Made by a program: the position numbers and the translations under genes. The notes beneath the pieces are model-generated. The model did not search any database and was not told where the DNA came from. It saw only the letters and a list, made by a program, of their open reading frames with translations. DNA of 64,000 bases from Candidatus Accumulibacter propinquus (GTDB lineage Bacteria; Pseudomonadota; Gammaproteobacteria; Burkholderiales; Rhodocyclaceae), in NCBI GenBank assembly GCA_016714935.1, contig JADKBU010000026.1:1-64000 (forward strand), written 5' to 3'. This document shows, in pieces, positions 29,332 through 38,060 of this stretch; position 1 is the first letter of the stretch, and the number at the start of each line of letters is the position of its first letter.

Positions 29332-30404
29332 ACGGCCGAGCCAGACCGTCTTCCTCTCGGCAGAGACATTGGCTGGGCTTCCTGCTGCTCGGCGTCGTGC
29401 TGCTGGCCGTTCCTTTTGTTGCCGCGCTGGGGGGGCAGGCGTGGGTGCGGATTGCGAATTTCGCGATTCTCTACGTCTTCCTCGCACTTGGTCTGAATAT
29501 CGTCGTCGGCTATGCGGGTCTGCTGGATCTCGGTTACGTCGCTTTCTACGCCGTCGGCGCCTATGCCTACGCACTCCTGGCGTCGCCGCATTTCGGCATT
29601 CACCTGCCGTTCTGGGTGATCCTGCCCCTCGGCGCCGGATTGGCGTGCATCTTCGGCGTCTTGCTGGGTGCGCCGACACTCAAGTTGCGCGGCGACTATC
29701 TGGCCATCGTGACGCTGGGTTTCGGTGAGATAGTCCGCATTTTCATGAACAATCTGAATGCGCCGGTGAACATTACCAACGGTGCGCAGGGAATCACCCT
29801 GATCGACCCGATTCGGATTGGCGATTTTTCCTTTGCCCAGACCAGCAGTTTCCTCGGGGTGACCCTTTCCGGACCGCAGAAGTACTATTTCCTGCTGGTT
29901 GCCCTCGCCCTGCTGGTGATAATGGTCAATATCCGCTTGCAGGATTCGCGAATCGGTCGTGCCTGGCAGGCCATACGCGAGGACGAGATTGCTGCCAAGG
30001 CCTGCGGGATCAACACCCGAAACATCAAGTTGCTGGCTTTTGCCATGGGGGCTTCTTTCGGCGGTATCGCCGGGGGCGTTTTTTCCGCGATGCAGGGCTT
30101 CGTCAGTCCAGAGAGTTTCTCATTGATGGAATCGATTACCATCCTGGCGATGGTCGTACTTGGCGGCATGGGGCATATACCCGGCGTGATCCTCGGCGCC
30201 ATCCTGTTGACCGGCCTCCCCGAGGCCCTGCGTTACGGCATCGAGCCGCTACAGCGAGCGCTCTTCGGGCGCATGATCGTTGATCCCGAGAGCTTGCGGA
30301 TGCTGGTCTTTGGGCTTGCGCTGGTGCTCGTCATGCGCTTCCGTCCGGCGGGCCTGTGGCCCTCGTCGCAACGACGCCGCGAACTTGCCGAGAGTGCGGG
30401 TTGA
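29328..30404 (+). CDS. livM: Branched-chain amino-acid ABC transporter permease LivM
   Basis: Second permease subunit, 358 aa. Family features: LNIVVGYAGLLDLGYVAFYAVGAYAYALL near residues 56-85, LRGDYLAIVTLGFGEIVR, and the cytoplasmic coupling loop WQAIREDEIAAKACGINTRN. The C-terminus ends in a polar RFRPAGLWPSSQRRRE. It overlaps livH by four bases and is followed two bases later by livG, so the three genes are coupled. Confidence 0.95.
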   Translation: MNGRARPSSSRQRHWLGFLLLGVVLLAVPFVAALGGQAWVRIANFAILYVFLALGLNIVVGYAGLLDLGYVAFYAVGAYAYALLASPHFGIHLPFWVILPLGAGLACIFGVLLGAPTLKLRGDYLAIVTLGFGEIVRIFMNNLNAPVNITNGAQGITLIDPIRIGDFSFAQTSSFLGVTLSGPQKYYFLLVALALLVIMVNIRLQDSRIGRAWQAIREDEIAAKACGINTRNIKLLAFAMGASFGGIAGGVFSAMQGFVSPESFSLMESITILAMVVLGGMGHIPGVILGAILLTGLPEALRYGIEPLQRALFGRMIVDPESLRMLVFGLALVLVMRFRPAGLWPSSQRRRELAESAG

Positions 30405-30406
30405 CG

Positions 30407-31183
30407 ATGAGCGAACAACAGTTGTTGCTTGAGGCTCACGCGGTGGCCAAGCACTTCGGCGGGGTCAAGGCTTTGCATGATGTTTCCCTGACCATACGGC
30501 GGGGCGAGATCTATGGGCTGATCGGTCCGAACGGGGCGGGCAAGACCACTTTTTTCAATTGTCTTACCGGACTTTACCGAAACGAGGGTGGCCACTTCAT
30601 CTTTGACGGGGTCAGACTTCAGGCGGATGCGCCGCACAAGGCCGCGGCCGTCGGGATCGCCCGCACATTTCAGAACATCCGCCTGTTCGGGAACATGACG
30701 GCCCTCGAAAATGTCATGGTCGGCCGCCACTTGCGCACGCGCGCCGGCGTTGTCGGGGCGATCATTCGCAATCCGGCGACGCGTGCCGAAGAGGCGGGGA
30801 TTGCTCGTCGCGCGGAAGAACTCCTGCACTATGTCGGCATTCACGCGCGCGCGCACGACTATGCAAAACATCTTTCGTACGGAGACCAGAGACGCCTGGA
30901 GATTGCTCGCGCACTGGCGACCGAACCGAAGCTGCTGGCGCTCGACGAGCCGGCAGCCGGGATGAACGGCACCGAAACCGAAGCCTTGCGCGTGCTGGTC
31001 GAGGGTATCTGTCGCGACGGGGTTACGGTGTTGCTGATCGAGCATGACGTCAAACTGGTCATGGGTTTGTGCGGAAGGGTTGCGGTGCTCGACTATGGCG
31101 AGAAGATCTGCGAGGACGTGCCGGCTGTGGTGCAAAAGGATGCGCGTGTCGTCGAGGCCTACCTCGGTGGCTCGGTAGCCTGA
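30407..31183 (+). CDS. livG: Branched-chain amino-acid ABC transporter ATPase LivG
   Basis: Nucleotide-binding subunit, 258 aa. Walker A GPNGAGKTTFFNCL, Q-loop ARTFQNIRLF, signature LSYGDQRRLEIARAL (a variant of LSGGQ), Walker B LLALDEPAAGMN and switch His in LLIEHDVKLVM are all visible. It includes the LivG-specific C-terminal VVEAYLGG. The start at 30407 lies two bases after the livM stop; a longer frame upstream is within livM and not used. Confidence 0.95.
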   Translation: MSEQQLLLEAHAVAKHFGGVKALHDVSLTIRRGEIYGLIGPNGAGKTTFFNCLTGLYRNEGGHFIFDGVRLQADAPHKAAAVGIARTFQNIRLFGNMTALENVMVGRHLRTRAGVVGAIIRNPATRAEEAGIARRAEELLHYVGIHARAHDYAKHLSYGDQRRLEIARALATEPKLLALDEPAAGMNGTETEALRVLVEGICRDGVTVLLIEHDVKLVMGLCGRVAVLDYGEKICEDVPAVVQKDARVVEAYLGGSVA

Positions 31184-31197
31184 AGGAGCGATGAATC

Positions 31198-31902
31198 ATG
31201 CTCGAAGTTAACGGACTGCGCGTTTCCTACGGTGGTATCCAGGCCGTTCGCGGCATTACCTTTCATGTCAATGAAGGCGAGATGGTGGCTCTGATCGGTG
31301 CCAATGGTGCCGGCAAGAGCAGCACCTTGCGTGCCCTGGCAAGATTGCTCGATCCGGCAGGCGGTAGCGTCCGCTATCGCGGCAAGGAACTTTTGTCCTT
31401 GCCGCCACACGCGCTGGTCAGCGCAGGAATCGCACTCGTTCCCGAGGGCAGGGGTGTCTTCCCGCGCATGAGCAGTATCGAGAACCTGCGCATGGGTGCC
31501 TACGCTCGCAACGACAGGAGTGGCGTCGAACGCGACCTCGAGCATGTTCTTGGACATTTCCCACGGCTGAAGGAACGGGCTCAGCAATTGGCAGGAACGC
31601 TCTCGGGTGGCGAGCAGCAGATGCTGGCGATCGGACGCGCGCTGATGAGCAAACCACGGCTGATGCTGCTCGACGAGCCGTCGATGGGCCTCGCTCCGAT
31701 TATGGTGCAAAAGATTTTCGAAGTGATTCGCACGGTCGCCAGCGAAGGGATGACCATTCTGCTCGTCGAGCAGAATGCCAAACTTGCGCTGGAAGTCAGT
31801 CAGCGCGGCTACGTCATGGAAAGTGGCGAGATCACTGTGACCGATGAGTCAAGGCGGCTGCTTGCCGATCCCAAGGTCCGCGCCGCCTATCTGGGGGAAT
31901 AG
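31198..31902 (+). CDS. livF: Branched-chain amino-acid ABC transporter ATPase LivF
   Basis: Second nucleotide-binding subunit, 234 aa, normal LivF length. Walker A GANGAGKSSTLRAL, signature LSGGEQQMLAIGRAL, Walker B LMLLDEPSMGLAP and switch His/Gln region LLVEQNAKLAL. AAGGAG precedes the start. It ends the liv operon; the convergent HDOD gene ends 20 bases downstream. Confidence 0.95.
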   Translation: MLEVNGLRVSYGGIQAVRGITFHVNEGEMVALIGANGAGKSSTLRALARLLDPAGGSVRYRGKELLSLPPHALVSAGIALVPEGRGVFPRMSSIENLRMGAYARNDRSGVERDLEHVLGHFPRLKERAQQLAGTLSGGEQQMLAIGRALMSKPRLMLLDEPSMGLAPIMVQKIFEVIRTVASEGMTILLVEQNAKLALEVSQRGYVMESGEITVTDESRRLLADPKVRAAYLGE

Positions 31903-31922
31903 ACCTCCGGATCCCGGAAGCC

Positions 31923-33095
31923 CTAGAACTCCATCGCGTCGGCGAAAGATAGGGCCTGCAACTGCGCCCGGTTGAACTGGCTGGCCGTCAGGCCAAGCAT
32001 GCCTGCCTGCGTGGCGATGTTCTGACCATCATCGCCTTCACTGGCCAGGGCCAGATCAAGGAAGGGTTTGTAGCGTCCGCCGTTGCCCAGCAGGGCATCG
32101 CAGATGGGCTCGGGCAGGCGCATGGTTTCCAGTGCCTGCTCCATGCCGATGCCGAGCAAGGTTTCGAGCAAGGAAAACGCACCGGTGATGAACAGGTTGT
32201 CGTACTCCGATGGTTCGACCAGGCCGTTGGCCAGCAATTCCATCAGGCGTGCCCGTAGCAGCGCCGTGTACAGCAAGGCGGGTGCCATCGGGTCCTTGCT
32301 TGCGGTTGCCAGCAGCAATGACAACCAGCGGTTCAGCTTGTCGTATCCGAGCATGCTGACTGCATGGCGGAAGGACTGGATCTCGCAGGACAAGCCAAAA
32401 CCGGCTGAATTGATGTAGCGCAGCAGCTTGTAGGAAATCGCGACATCCTGCTTGAGTGCGGCTTCGATTTCCCGGATGTCGGCGTTGTGGCGGACCAGGT
32501 TGAGTACCCGCACGATATTCGCCTGCCCCGGATTGAGGGCTTTCGCAGGCGTGCTGCTGGGTGCCGTAAAAAACCATCCGGCGGCGGCAGTCATTCCGGC
32601 ATCCACACAGGCGCGAAAATCCGCAGTATTTTCGACATTGAAAGCGATGCCCATGCCGTAAGTTCGCGTTCGCGCAGCGAGCAGCTTGAGTTGGGCCAGA
32701 GCGAAATGCTGCGCGTCGAAGCCGATGAAGCGGCAGGCGACGCCGGCCGACAAGGCCTGCGTCGCCTGCGGATCGAAATGCAGGCAGACCGTCGGTTGCC
32801 AGGTCTGCAGTGCGGCGATCAGATCGGGGCCGTTCTGATCAAGCAGCGCCGCAGCCGGCAATTCGATGGTCGCATTTTCGGGGGCCGACCAGTCGAGCAG
32901 GCTGGCGTCACATGGGGTCCGGCCGCAGCTGACGAATACCGGTTTTTCCCCCTGTGGCCAGACGCTTGCCAGCGCGCTGAGGGCGTTTACCGCATCCGGC
33001 ATGCCCCCGCTTTCCAGATGCAGTGTCAGGCGCGTGGCGATGATCCGGCGCTGGCGATTGACCAGCGGTTGACGGGACATGAAGACTTCAGTCAT
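31923..33095 (-). CDS. HDOD-domain signalling protein with degenerate EAL domain (YuxH type)
   Basis: About 390 aa. The N-terminal half begins EVFMSRQPLVNRQRRI like YuxH-type proteins and corresponds to an EAL domain, but the EAL catalytic motif and metal-binding acidic residues are absent, so it should not hydrolyse cyclic-di-GMP. The C-terminal HDOD domain starts near NLVRHNADIREIEAALKQD and includes YKLLRYINSAGF and FRHAVSMLGYDKLNRWLSLL. Such proteins act in regulation of motility or stress through protein contacts. The start at 33095 aligns with the family; an ATG five codons earlier is possible. It stands alone between the liv operon and the flavoreductase. Confidence 0.75.
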   Translation of the reverse strand: MTEVFMSRQPLVNRQRRIIATRLTLHLESGGMPDAVNALSALASVWPQGEKPVFVSCGRTPCDASLLDWSAPENATIELPAAALLDQNGPDLIAALQTWQPTVCLHFDPQATQALSAGVACRFIGFDAQHFALAQLKLLAARTRTYGMGIAFNVENTADFRACVDAGMTAAAGWFFTAPSSTPAKALNPGQANIVRVLNLVRHNADIREIEAALKQDVAISYKLLRYINSAGFGLSCEIQSFRHAVSMLGYDKLNRWLSLLLATASKDPMAPALLYTALLRARLMELLANGLVEPSEYDNLFITGAFSLLETLLGIGMEQALETMRLPEPICDALLGNGGRYKPFLDLALASEGDDGQNIATQAGMLGLTASQFNRAQLQALSFADAMEF

Positions 33096-33179
33096 GCGTT
33101 TCGAATCCACTTGACAGCGATTCTCGAAGCCCGCACTTCGCGAATGCGGGGGGCGAGGTGAGGGGGAAGGTCATGGTAT

Positions 33180-34268
33180 TCATGATCCGGAAGGTAAGGA
33201 CAAGGCATCAGCGCTGCTTGCCGGATGCGGACTGGTGACCATGGCATTCAGCGTATCGGCAGCAAACTCGAAGGAGTCGGCGAAGAACTCTTCCGCAGGC
33301 AATCGGCATCGAGCCACGAAATCCCGTCTTGCAGCAGCGACCATTGCCGGGGAACCACAGACGTAGGCCTGGTGTTCGGAAAGGTCGGGGTGATCGGCCA
33401 TCGCCACCTCGTGAACCAGGCCGCGGCGACCATTCCAGCGGTCTGCCGTGGTGGCGTCGGAGAGCACCGGGGTGAAGCGGATGTGCGCATGTTCCACTGG
33501 CCACTGCTCGGCAAGTTGCAGCAGGTAGAGATCGGCACGTTGGCGCCCACCCCAATAGATGTGCATCGGTCTGGCGTTGGTTTCAGCGACGGCATGTTCG
33601 ACGATCGCCTTGATCGGCGCAAATCCGGTGCCGCCGGCAATCAGCAGCATGGGTTTCGGAGATTCCTCGCGCAGAATGAAAGTTCCCAGTGGTCCACGCA
33701 GGCGGAGGATGTCGCGTTCCTTCATGGTTTCGAAAACCTGGGTGGTGAACTGTCCGCCCGGTGCGTGCCGGATGTGCAACTGCAGGCAGGTGTCCGCATG
33801 CGGGGCGTTGGCCAGCGAAAAAGCACGGCGGCGCCCATCCTTGAGGAGGATGTCCACATACTGTCCCGCGAGAAACTGCAGCCGCTCGTTGGCCGCCAGT
33901 TTGAGTTCGACGATCATCACGTCGGGAGCTGCGCGCGTCAGCCGCTGCACGCGCGCCGGCAAGGTGCGGATCGGGATGTCTTCAAACGAGCGAACTTCCC
34001 GGCTTTCGATGCGCAGATCGCTTCTGGCCATGGCGCAGCAGAAGAGGGCGAAGCCGGCCGCGCGATCGGCGTTACTGAGTACCTCGACGGGTGCCGCGCC
34101 GTGCTCCACTCCTCCCGTCAGCACCTTGCCTCGGCAACTGCCACAGAAACCATTGCGGCAGCCGTAAGGAAGGCTCAGCCCCTGGCGTAGTGCTGCTTCG
34201 AGAATCGTTTCGTCGGACTCGGCTTGAAAACTGTGCCGGCCAGGTTCGACACTGACCTGAAAACCCAT
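33180..34268 (-). CDS. [2Fe-2S] ferredoxin-fused NAD(P)H flavoreductase (CDP-6-deoxy-delta-3,4-glucoseen reductase-like)
   Basis: 362-aa electron-transfer protein. The N-terminal plant-type ferredoxin (residues 1-90) has cluster cysteines in LPYGCRNGFCGSCRGKV and ALFCC. The FAD domain follows with RRAFSLANAP, and the NAD(P) domain with LLIAGGTGFAPIKAIVEH and a terminal YVCGSPAMV motif. The same architecture is annotated as AscD-like in many betaproteobacteria, but no deoxysugar genes are nearby, so a different electron acceptor is likely. GGAGAGG is five bases before the ATG. Only 39 bases separate it from the divergent SDR gene. Confidence 0.75.
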   Translation of the reverse strand: MGFQVSVEPGRHSFQAESDETILEAALRQGLSLPYGCRNGFCGSCRGKVLTGGVEHGAAPVEVLSNADRAAGFALFCCAMARSDLRIESREVRSFEDIPIRTLPARVQRLTRAAPDVMIVELKLAANERLQFLAGQYVDILLKDGRRRAFSLANAPHADTCLQLHIRHAPGGQFTTQVFETMKERDILRLRGPLGTFILREESPKPMLLIAGGTGFAPIKAIVEHAVAETNARPMHIYWGGRQRADLYLLQLAEQWPVEHAHIRFTPVLSDATTADRWNGRRGLVHEVAMADHPDLSEHQAYVCGSPAMVAAARRDFVARCRLPAEEFFADSFEFAADTLNAMVTSPHPASSADALSLPSGS

Positions 34269-34307
34269 TGCCTCTCCGCTGATGTCCCAATCCGGTAAAA
34301 TTGCGCA

Positions 34308-35219
34308 GTGCAAAAACTTTTGATCGTCGGCTGCGGTGACATTGCCCGCCGCATCCTGCCCCGCCTGCGCGGCCATTACCGTGTTTTCGCGCTGTTGCGC
34401 GACCCGTCCCAGCGCGCCTTCTGGCGCGAACACGGGGCCAGTCCCGTGCTTGCCGACCTCGATCAGCCAGACAGCCTGCAGCGCATCGCCGGTCTGGCCG
34501 ACATCATCCTGTATCTGGCACCGCCGGCGGCCGCGGACAAGTGCCGCCGTGTCACCGGTGACGGGCGCGATACCCGGACCAGCGCCCTGCTCGCCGCCCT
34601 GGCCCGCGGCTGGAGTCTACCACAGCGAATCGTGTACATCAGCACCACCGGTGTGTACGGCGATTGCGACGGCGATCTGATTGACGAGACGCATGCCTTG
34701 CGGCCAGCCACGGCCCGAGCCTGTCGCCGGGTTGACGCCGAACGCCAGTTGCGCGCCTTCGGGCGCCGTGGGGTGGTGGTCAGCATTCTGCGTGCCCCCG
34801 GCATTTATGCCGCCGATCGCCTGCCGATTGAGCGGTTGCGCAAGGGTATTCCCGCCCTGTACGCGCCGGACGACGTGTATACCAACCATATTCATGCCGA
34901 CGATCTGGCGATGTTGACTTGCGCCGCAGTTCGTTATGGACGCAACAACCGCACGTACAATGCGACAGACGATTCGCAGATCAAGATGGGGGACTATTTT
35001 GATCTGGTGGCCGATGGTTTCGGTTTGCCGAGGGCACCGCGCCTGTCGCGTCGCGAGGCCGAGGAGCGGCTCTCGCCCCTGCAGTTCTCGTTCATGAGTG
35101 AATCACGGCGTTTGCTCAACCAGCGGATCAAACAGGAACTGCGGGTGAAATTGCGTTATGCGCGTGTCGAGGATGGCGTGGCAGCGGCGCGGATCGAAAG
35201 GAAAAACTGGTGCTCATAG
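34308..35219 (+). CDS. NAD-dependent epimerase/dehydratase-family (SDR) protein, YeeZ-like
   Basis: About 303 aa. It starts with a GTG (VQKLLIVGCGDIARRIL), giving a G-x-G-x-x-A dinucleotide motif within the first 15 residues. IVYISTTGVYGDCDGDLIDE holds the Ser/Thr and Tyr typical of extended SDR enzymes, though the usual YxxxK is not clear. TNHIHADDLAMLTCAAV is a strong epimerase-family signature. Substrate unknown. The last ten bases overlap the following hemJ start, and the gene is divergent from the flavoreductase. Confidence 0.75.
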   Translation: MQKLLIVGCGDIARRILPRLRGHYRVFALLRDPSQRAFWREHGASPVLADLDQPDSLQRIAGLADIILYLAPPAAADKCRRVTGDGRDTRTSALLAALARGWSLPQRIVYISTTGVYGDCDGDLIDETHALRPATARACRRVDAERQLRAFGRRGVVVSILRAPGIYAADRLPIERLRKGIPALYAPDDVYTNHIHADDLAMLTCAAVRYGRNNRTYNATDDSQIKMGDYFDLVADGFGLPRAPRLSRREAEERLSPLQFSFMSESRRLLNQRIKQELRVKLRYARVEDGVAAARIERKNWCS

Positions 35220-35626
35220 TCAAGGTTCTGCATCTGTGGATGGTGGTCAGCTGGTTTGCGGGCCTGTTCTACCTGCCGCGCATTTTCGTCAACCTGGCGA
35301 TGGTTGCACCGGACAGCGTCGCCGAACGCGATCGCTTGCTGCTGATGGCTGGCAAGCTCTATCGTTTCATGACCCCGATCGCTGTTCTGGCAGTCGCTCT
35401 CGGGTGCTGGCTGTGGTTTGGCTTCGGCTTTTCAGGTGGCTGGCTGCACCTCAAGACGACTCTGGTGGTGGGGCTGCTGGCCTACCACGCCTATTGTGGT
35501 CGGCTGTTGCGCGACTTTCGCGCCAGCCGCAACGTGCGTAGCCACGTCTGGTTCCGCTGGTTCAACGAAATGCCGGTGCTGGTCCTGCTGGCGGTGACTT
35601 ACCTTGCCGTTCTCAAGCCGTTTTAG
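35210..35626 (+). CDS. hemJ: HemJ-type protoporphyrinogen IX oxidase (CopD-like membrane protein)
   Basis: 138-aa membrane protein with four predicted helices. The N-terminal VKVLHLWMVVSWFAGLFYLP, the central HLKTTLVVGLLAYHAY and the C-terminal RWFNEMPVLVLLAVTYLAVLK match HemJ, which oxidises protoporphyrinogen IX to protoporphyrin IX in haem synthesis. The conserved His near residue 8 is present. It starts with GTG inside the end of the SDR gene (10-base overlap). With hemL elsewhere in the window, two haem-pathway steps are represented. Confidence 0.8.
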   Translation: MLIVKVLHLWMVVSWFAGLFYLPRIFVNLAMVAPDSVAERDRLLLMAGKLYRFMTPIAVLAVALGCWLWFGFGFSGGWLHLKTTLVVGLLAYHAYCGRLLRDFRASRNVRSHVWFRWFNEMPVLVLLAVTYLAVLKPF

Positions 35627-35648
35627 TTCACCTGGCCAGGAGACAATT

Positions 35649-36809
35649 GTGGAAACATTCTTTGCCAGTTGCCCGCGCGGCCTGGAACAACTGCTGGTTG
35701 ACGATCTTTCGGCGGCCGGAGCGCGGGACCTCAAACAGATCTCCGGGGGCGTGCATTTTCGTGCCGAGTGGACGGTTTGCTACCGGGCCAATCTGCACTC
35801 GCGAATTGCCACGCGCATCCTGTGGCGGGTGGCACATGCGCCTTACCGCACCGAGGACGACATCTACCGCCTGGCACTGGAGACGTCGTGGCCACGCAGT
35901 TTTGTTTCCGAGCAGACCATTCGGGTCGATGTGACTGCCGTAAAAAGCGCTCTGAAGAGCATTGATTTCGTGACCCTGCGCATCAAGGATGCGATCTGCG
36001 ACCGTTTCCGCCGCGATACGGGGAAGCGCCCGAGCGTCGATACGCGTCAACCGGACGTGCGGGTACACGGTTTCCTTGGCAGCGAGGACTGTACGCTTTA
36101 TCTCGATACCTCGGGTGCCCCCCTGTACCAGCGTGGTTGTCGCCAGAAGACCGTGGATGCGCCGCTGAAGGAAAACCTGGCCGCGGGTATTCTCCGCCTC
36201 AGCGGTTGGCATCCGGGGGTCACGCTGCTCGACCCGATGTGCGGCAGCGGCACCTTCCTGATCGAAGCGGCGCAGATCGCACTCGGCATTGCGCCAGGGG
36301 CCGGACGGAGTTTCGCTTTCCAACGGCTGCGCCAGTTTGATGCGGCAGCCTGGAAACGGCTGCTCGATGCCGCACAGGCGGAGGAGAAAAGCGCTGACCA
36401 CGCCGGAATCTTCGGCAGCGACCTGTCACCAGTCGCCGTGCGTGCGGCGCTGGCCAACCTCGATCGCGCCGGCCTTCTGCCCGCGGTCACGCTCAGTACT
36501 GGCGATCTGCTCGAAATCAGCGCCCCTGCCAGTCATGGCATCCTGGTCAGCAATCCCCCTTATGGCGAGCGCGTGTCCGATCATGACGAACTGGCCGAGT
36601 TCTACCCCCTGCTCGGCAGTGCCCTGAAGCGCCGGTTCGCGGGCTGGAACTGCTACCTGTTGAGCGCCGACACGCGTTTGCCGAAGTTGATGCGCCTGAC
36701 ACCAAGCAGGAAGACGCCCCTGTTCAATGGCGCGCTCGAATGCCGCCTCTATGAATTCCGGATGGTGGCCGGCAGCAACCGAGGTACGGCCGCGACGCCG
36801 CCGGTGTAG
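35649..36809 (+). CDS. THUMP-domain class I SAM-dependent RNA methyltransferase (RlmL N-terminal-like)
   Basis: 386-aa RNA methyltransferase of the YcbY/RlmL group. It has an N-terminal ferredoxin-like/THUMP region (ETFFASCPRGLEQLLVDDL to about residue 160), then LYQRGCRQKTVDAPLKENLA. The catalytic domain has SAM motif LLDPMCGSGTFLIEAAQIA and catalytic VSNPPYGERVSD, whose NPPY methylates a base exocyclic nitrogen. By family it modifies 23S rRNA guanine. The GTG at 35649 follows AGGAGACAATT and is a better start than the ATG at 35604, which overlaps hemJ. It probably forms a unit with the SDR and hemJ. Confidence 0.85.
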   Translation: METFFASCPRGLEQLLVDDLSAAGARDLKQISGGVHFRAEWTVCYRANLHSRIATRILWRVAHAPYRTEDDIYRLALETSWPRSFVSEQTIRVDVTAVKSALKSIDFVTLRIKDAICDRFRRDTGKRPSVDTRQPDVRVHGFLGSEDCTLYLDTSGAPLYQRGCRQKTVDAPLKENLAAGILRLSGWHPGVTLLDPMCGSGTFLIEAAQIALGIAPGAGRSFAFQRLRQFDAAAWKRLLDAAQAEEKSADHAGIFGSDLSPVAVRAALANLDRAGLLPAVTLSTGDLLEISAPASHGILVSNPPYGERVSDHDELAEFYPLLGSALKRRFAGWNCYLLSADTRLPKLMRLTPSRKTPLFNGALECRLYEFRMVAGSNRGTAATPPV

Positions 36810-36839
36810 CCGTCAGTCGGTGTACTGGCTGCTGACGGC
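36809..36839 (+). terminator. Hairpin between the RNA methyltransferase and pilU
   Basis: GCCGTCAG (36809-36816) pairs perfectly with CTGACGGC (36832-36839) around a 15-base loop, right at the stop codon. It lacks a T tract; it may serve the convergent genes. Confidence 0.35.
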
Positions 36840-36896
36840 AGAACCGGTTGCGGCCGGGACACGGCGGTCACCGGGTTTCCTGCCACCACTGGCAAG

Positions 36897-38033
36897 TCAA
36901 ATGATGTCCAGATGTCCGATGCCGGCGGTCAGGTCCCGATCCTTCGATTCCTTGCCATGCAGCTTGATCTGCAGGCGCAGGTCGTTGAGCGAGTCGGCGT
37001 TGCGCATGGCATCGGTGTAGCTGATCTGGCCGGCTTCGTACAGATCGAACAGCGCCTGGTCGAAGGTCTGCATGCCCAGTTCGCGCGACCTTTTCATGAC
37101 CTCCTTGATTTCCTGCACCTGGCCCTTGAAGATGAGGTCTGAAATCAGTGGCGAGTTGAGCATGATCTCGATTGCCGGGGCACGTCCCTTGCCGTCCTTC
37201 TTCGGTAGCAGCCGCTGCGAAACCAAGGCCCGCAGGTTCAGCGACAGGTCCATCAGCAACTGGTGGCGGCGTTCCTCGGGGAAGAAGTTGATGATCCGGT
37301 CGATGGCCTGGTTGGTACTGTTGGCATGCAGCGTCGCGAGGCAGAGATGCCCGGTTTCGGCGAAGGCGATGGCGTAGTCCATGGTCGCGCGATCGCGGAT
37401 TTCGCCCATCATGATCACGTTCGGTGCCTGCCGCAGCGTGTTCTTCAACGCGATTTCCCAACTCTCGGTATCAACACCGATCTCGCGTTGGGTGACGATG
37501 CATTTCTTGTGCTCGTGGACGAACTCGATCGGGTCTTCGATGGTGATGATGTGACCCTGACTATTGCGGTTGCGGTGATCAACGAGTGCCGCCAGGGAGG
37601 TGGTCTTGCCGGTGCCGGTGCCCCCGACAAAAACGACCAGGCCGCGCAAGGTCATCGCGATGTCTTTGAGTACCGGCGGCAGGCCGAGCTCGTCGAGGGA
37701 CGGTACGACCAGGTTGATGGTGCGGCAGACGATGGCGACCTTGCCCTGTTGTACCAAAGCGCTGACACGGAAGCGGCCGATTCCCGTCGGCGAGATGGCG
37801 AAGTTGCATTCCTTTGTGGCTTCGAAATCGGAGGCTTGCCGATCGTTCATGATCGAACGCGCGAGTTCAGCGGAGTGCTGCGGCAGCAGGGGCTGGTTGG
37901 AAACCGGTACCACCTTGCCGTCGATCTTGATCGCCGGCGGGAAGTTCGCCGTGATGAAGAGGTCCGAACCGTTTTTCTGCGTCATCAGTCGCAGCAGTTC
38001 GTGCATGAATTTTAACGCCTGGTCAGTTTCCAC
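36897..38033 (-). CDS. pilU: Type IV pilus retraction ATPase PilU
   Basis: 378-aa hexameric ATPase of the GspE/PilT superfamily. Walker A GGTGTGKTTSLAAL, Asp/His boxes, and Walker B VIMMGEIRDRATMDYAIAFA are intact. An N-terminal PAS-like domain precedes them, and the PilU-type C-terminus extends past DALFDLYEAG. PilU assists PilT in high-force retraction. It lies 27 bases downstream of pilT, same strand, as in most pseudomonads and betaproteobacteria. Confidence 0.95.
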   Translation of the reverse strand: METDQALKFMHELLRLMTQKNGSDLFITANFPPAIKIDGKVVPVSNQPLLPQHSAELARSIMNDRQASDFEATKECNFAISPTGIGRFRVSALVQQGKVAIVCRTINLVVPSLDELGLPPVLKDIAMTLRGLVVFVGGTGTGKTTSLAALVDHRNRNSQGHIITIEDPIEFVHEHKKCIVTQREIGVDTESWEIALKNTLRQAPNVIMMGEIRDRATMDYAIAFAETGHLCLATLHANSTNQAIDRIINFFPEERRHQLLMDLSLNLRALVSQRLLPKKDGKGRAPAIEIMLNSPLISDLIFKGQVQEIKEVMKRSRELGMQTFDQALFDLYEAGQISYTDAMRNADSLNDLRLQIKLHGKESKDRDLTAGIGHLDII

Positions 38034-38060
38034 GCATTACCTCCTGCTCGCAAGACTGGC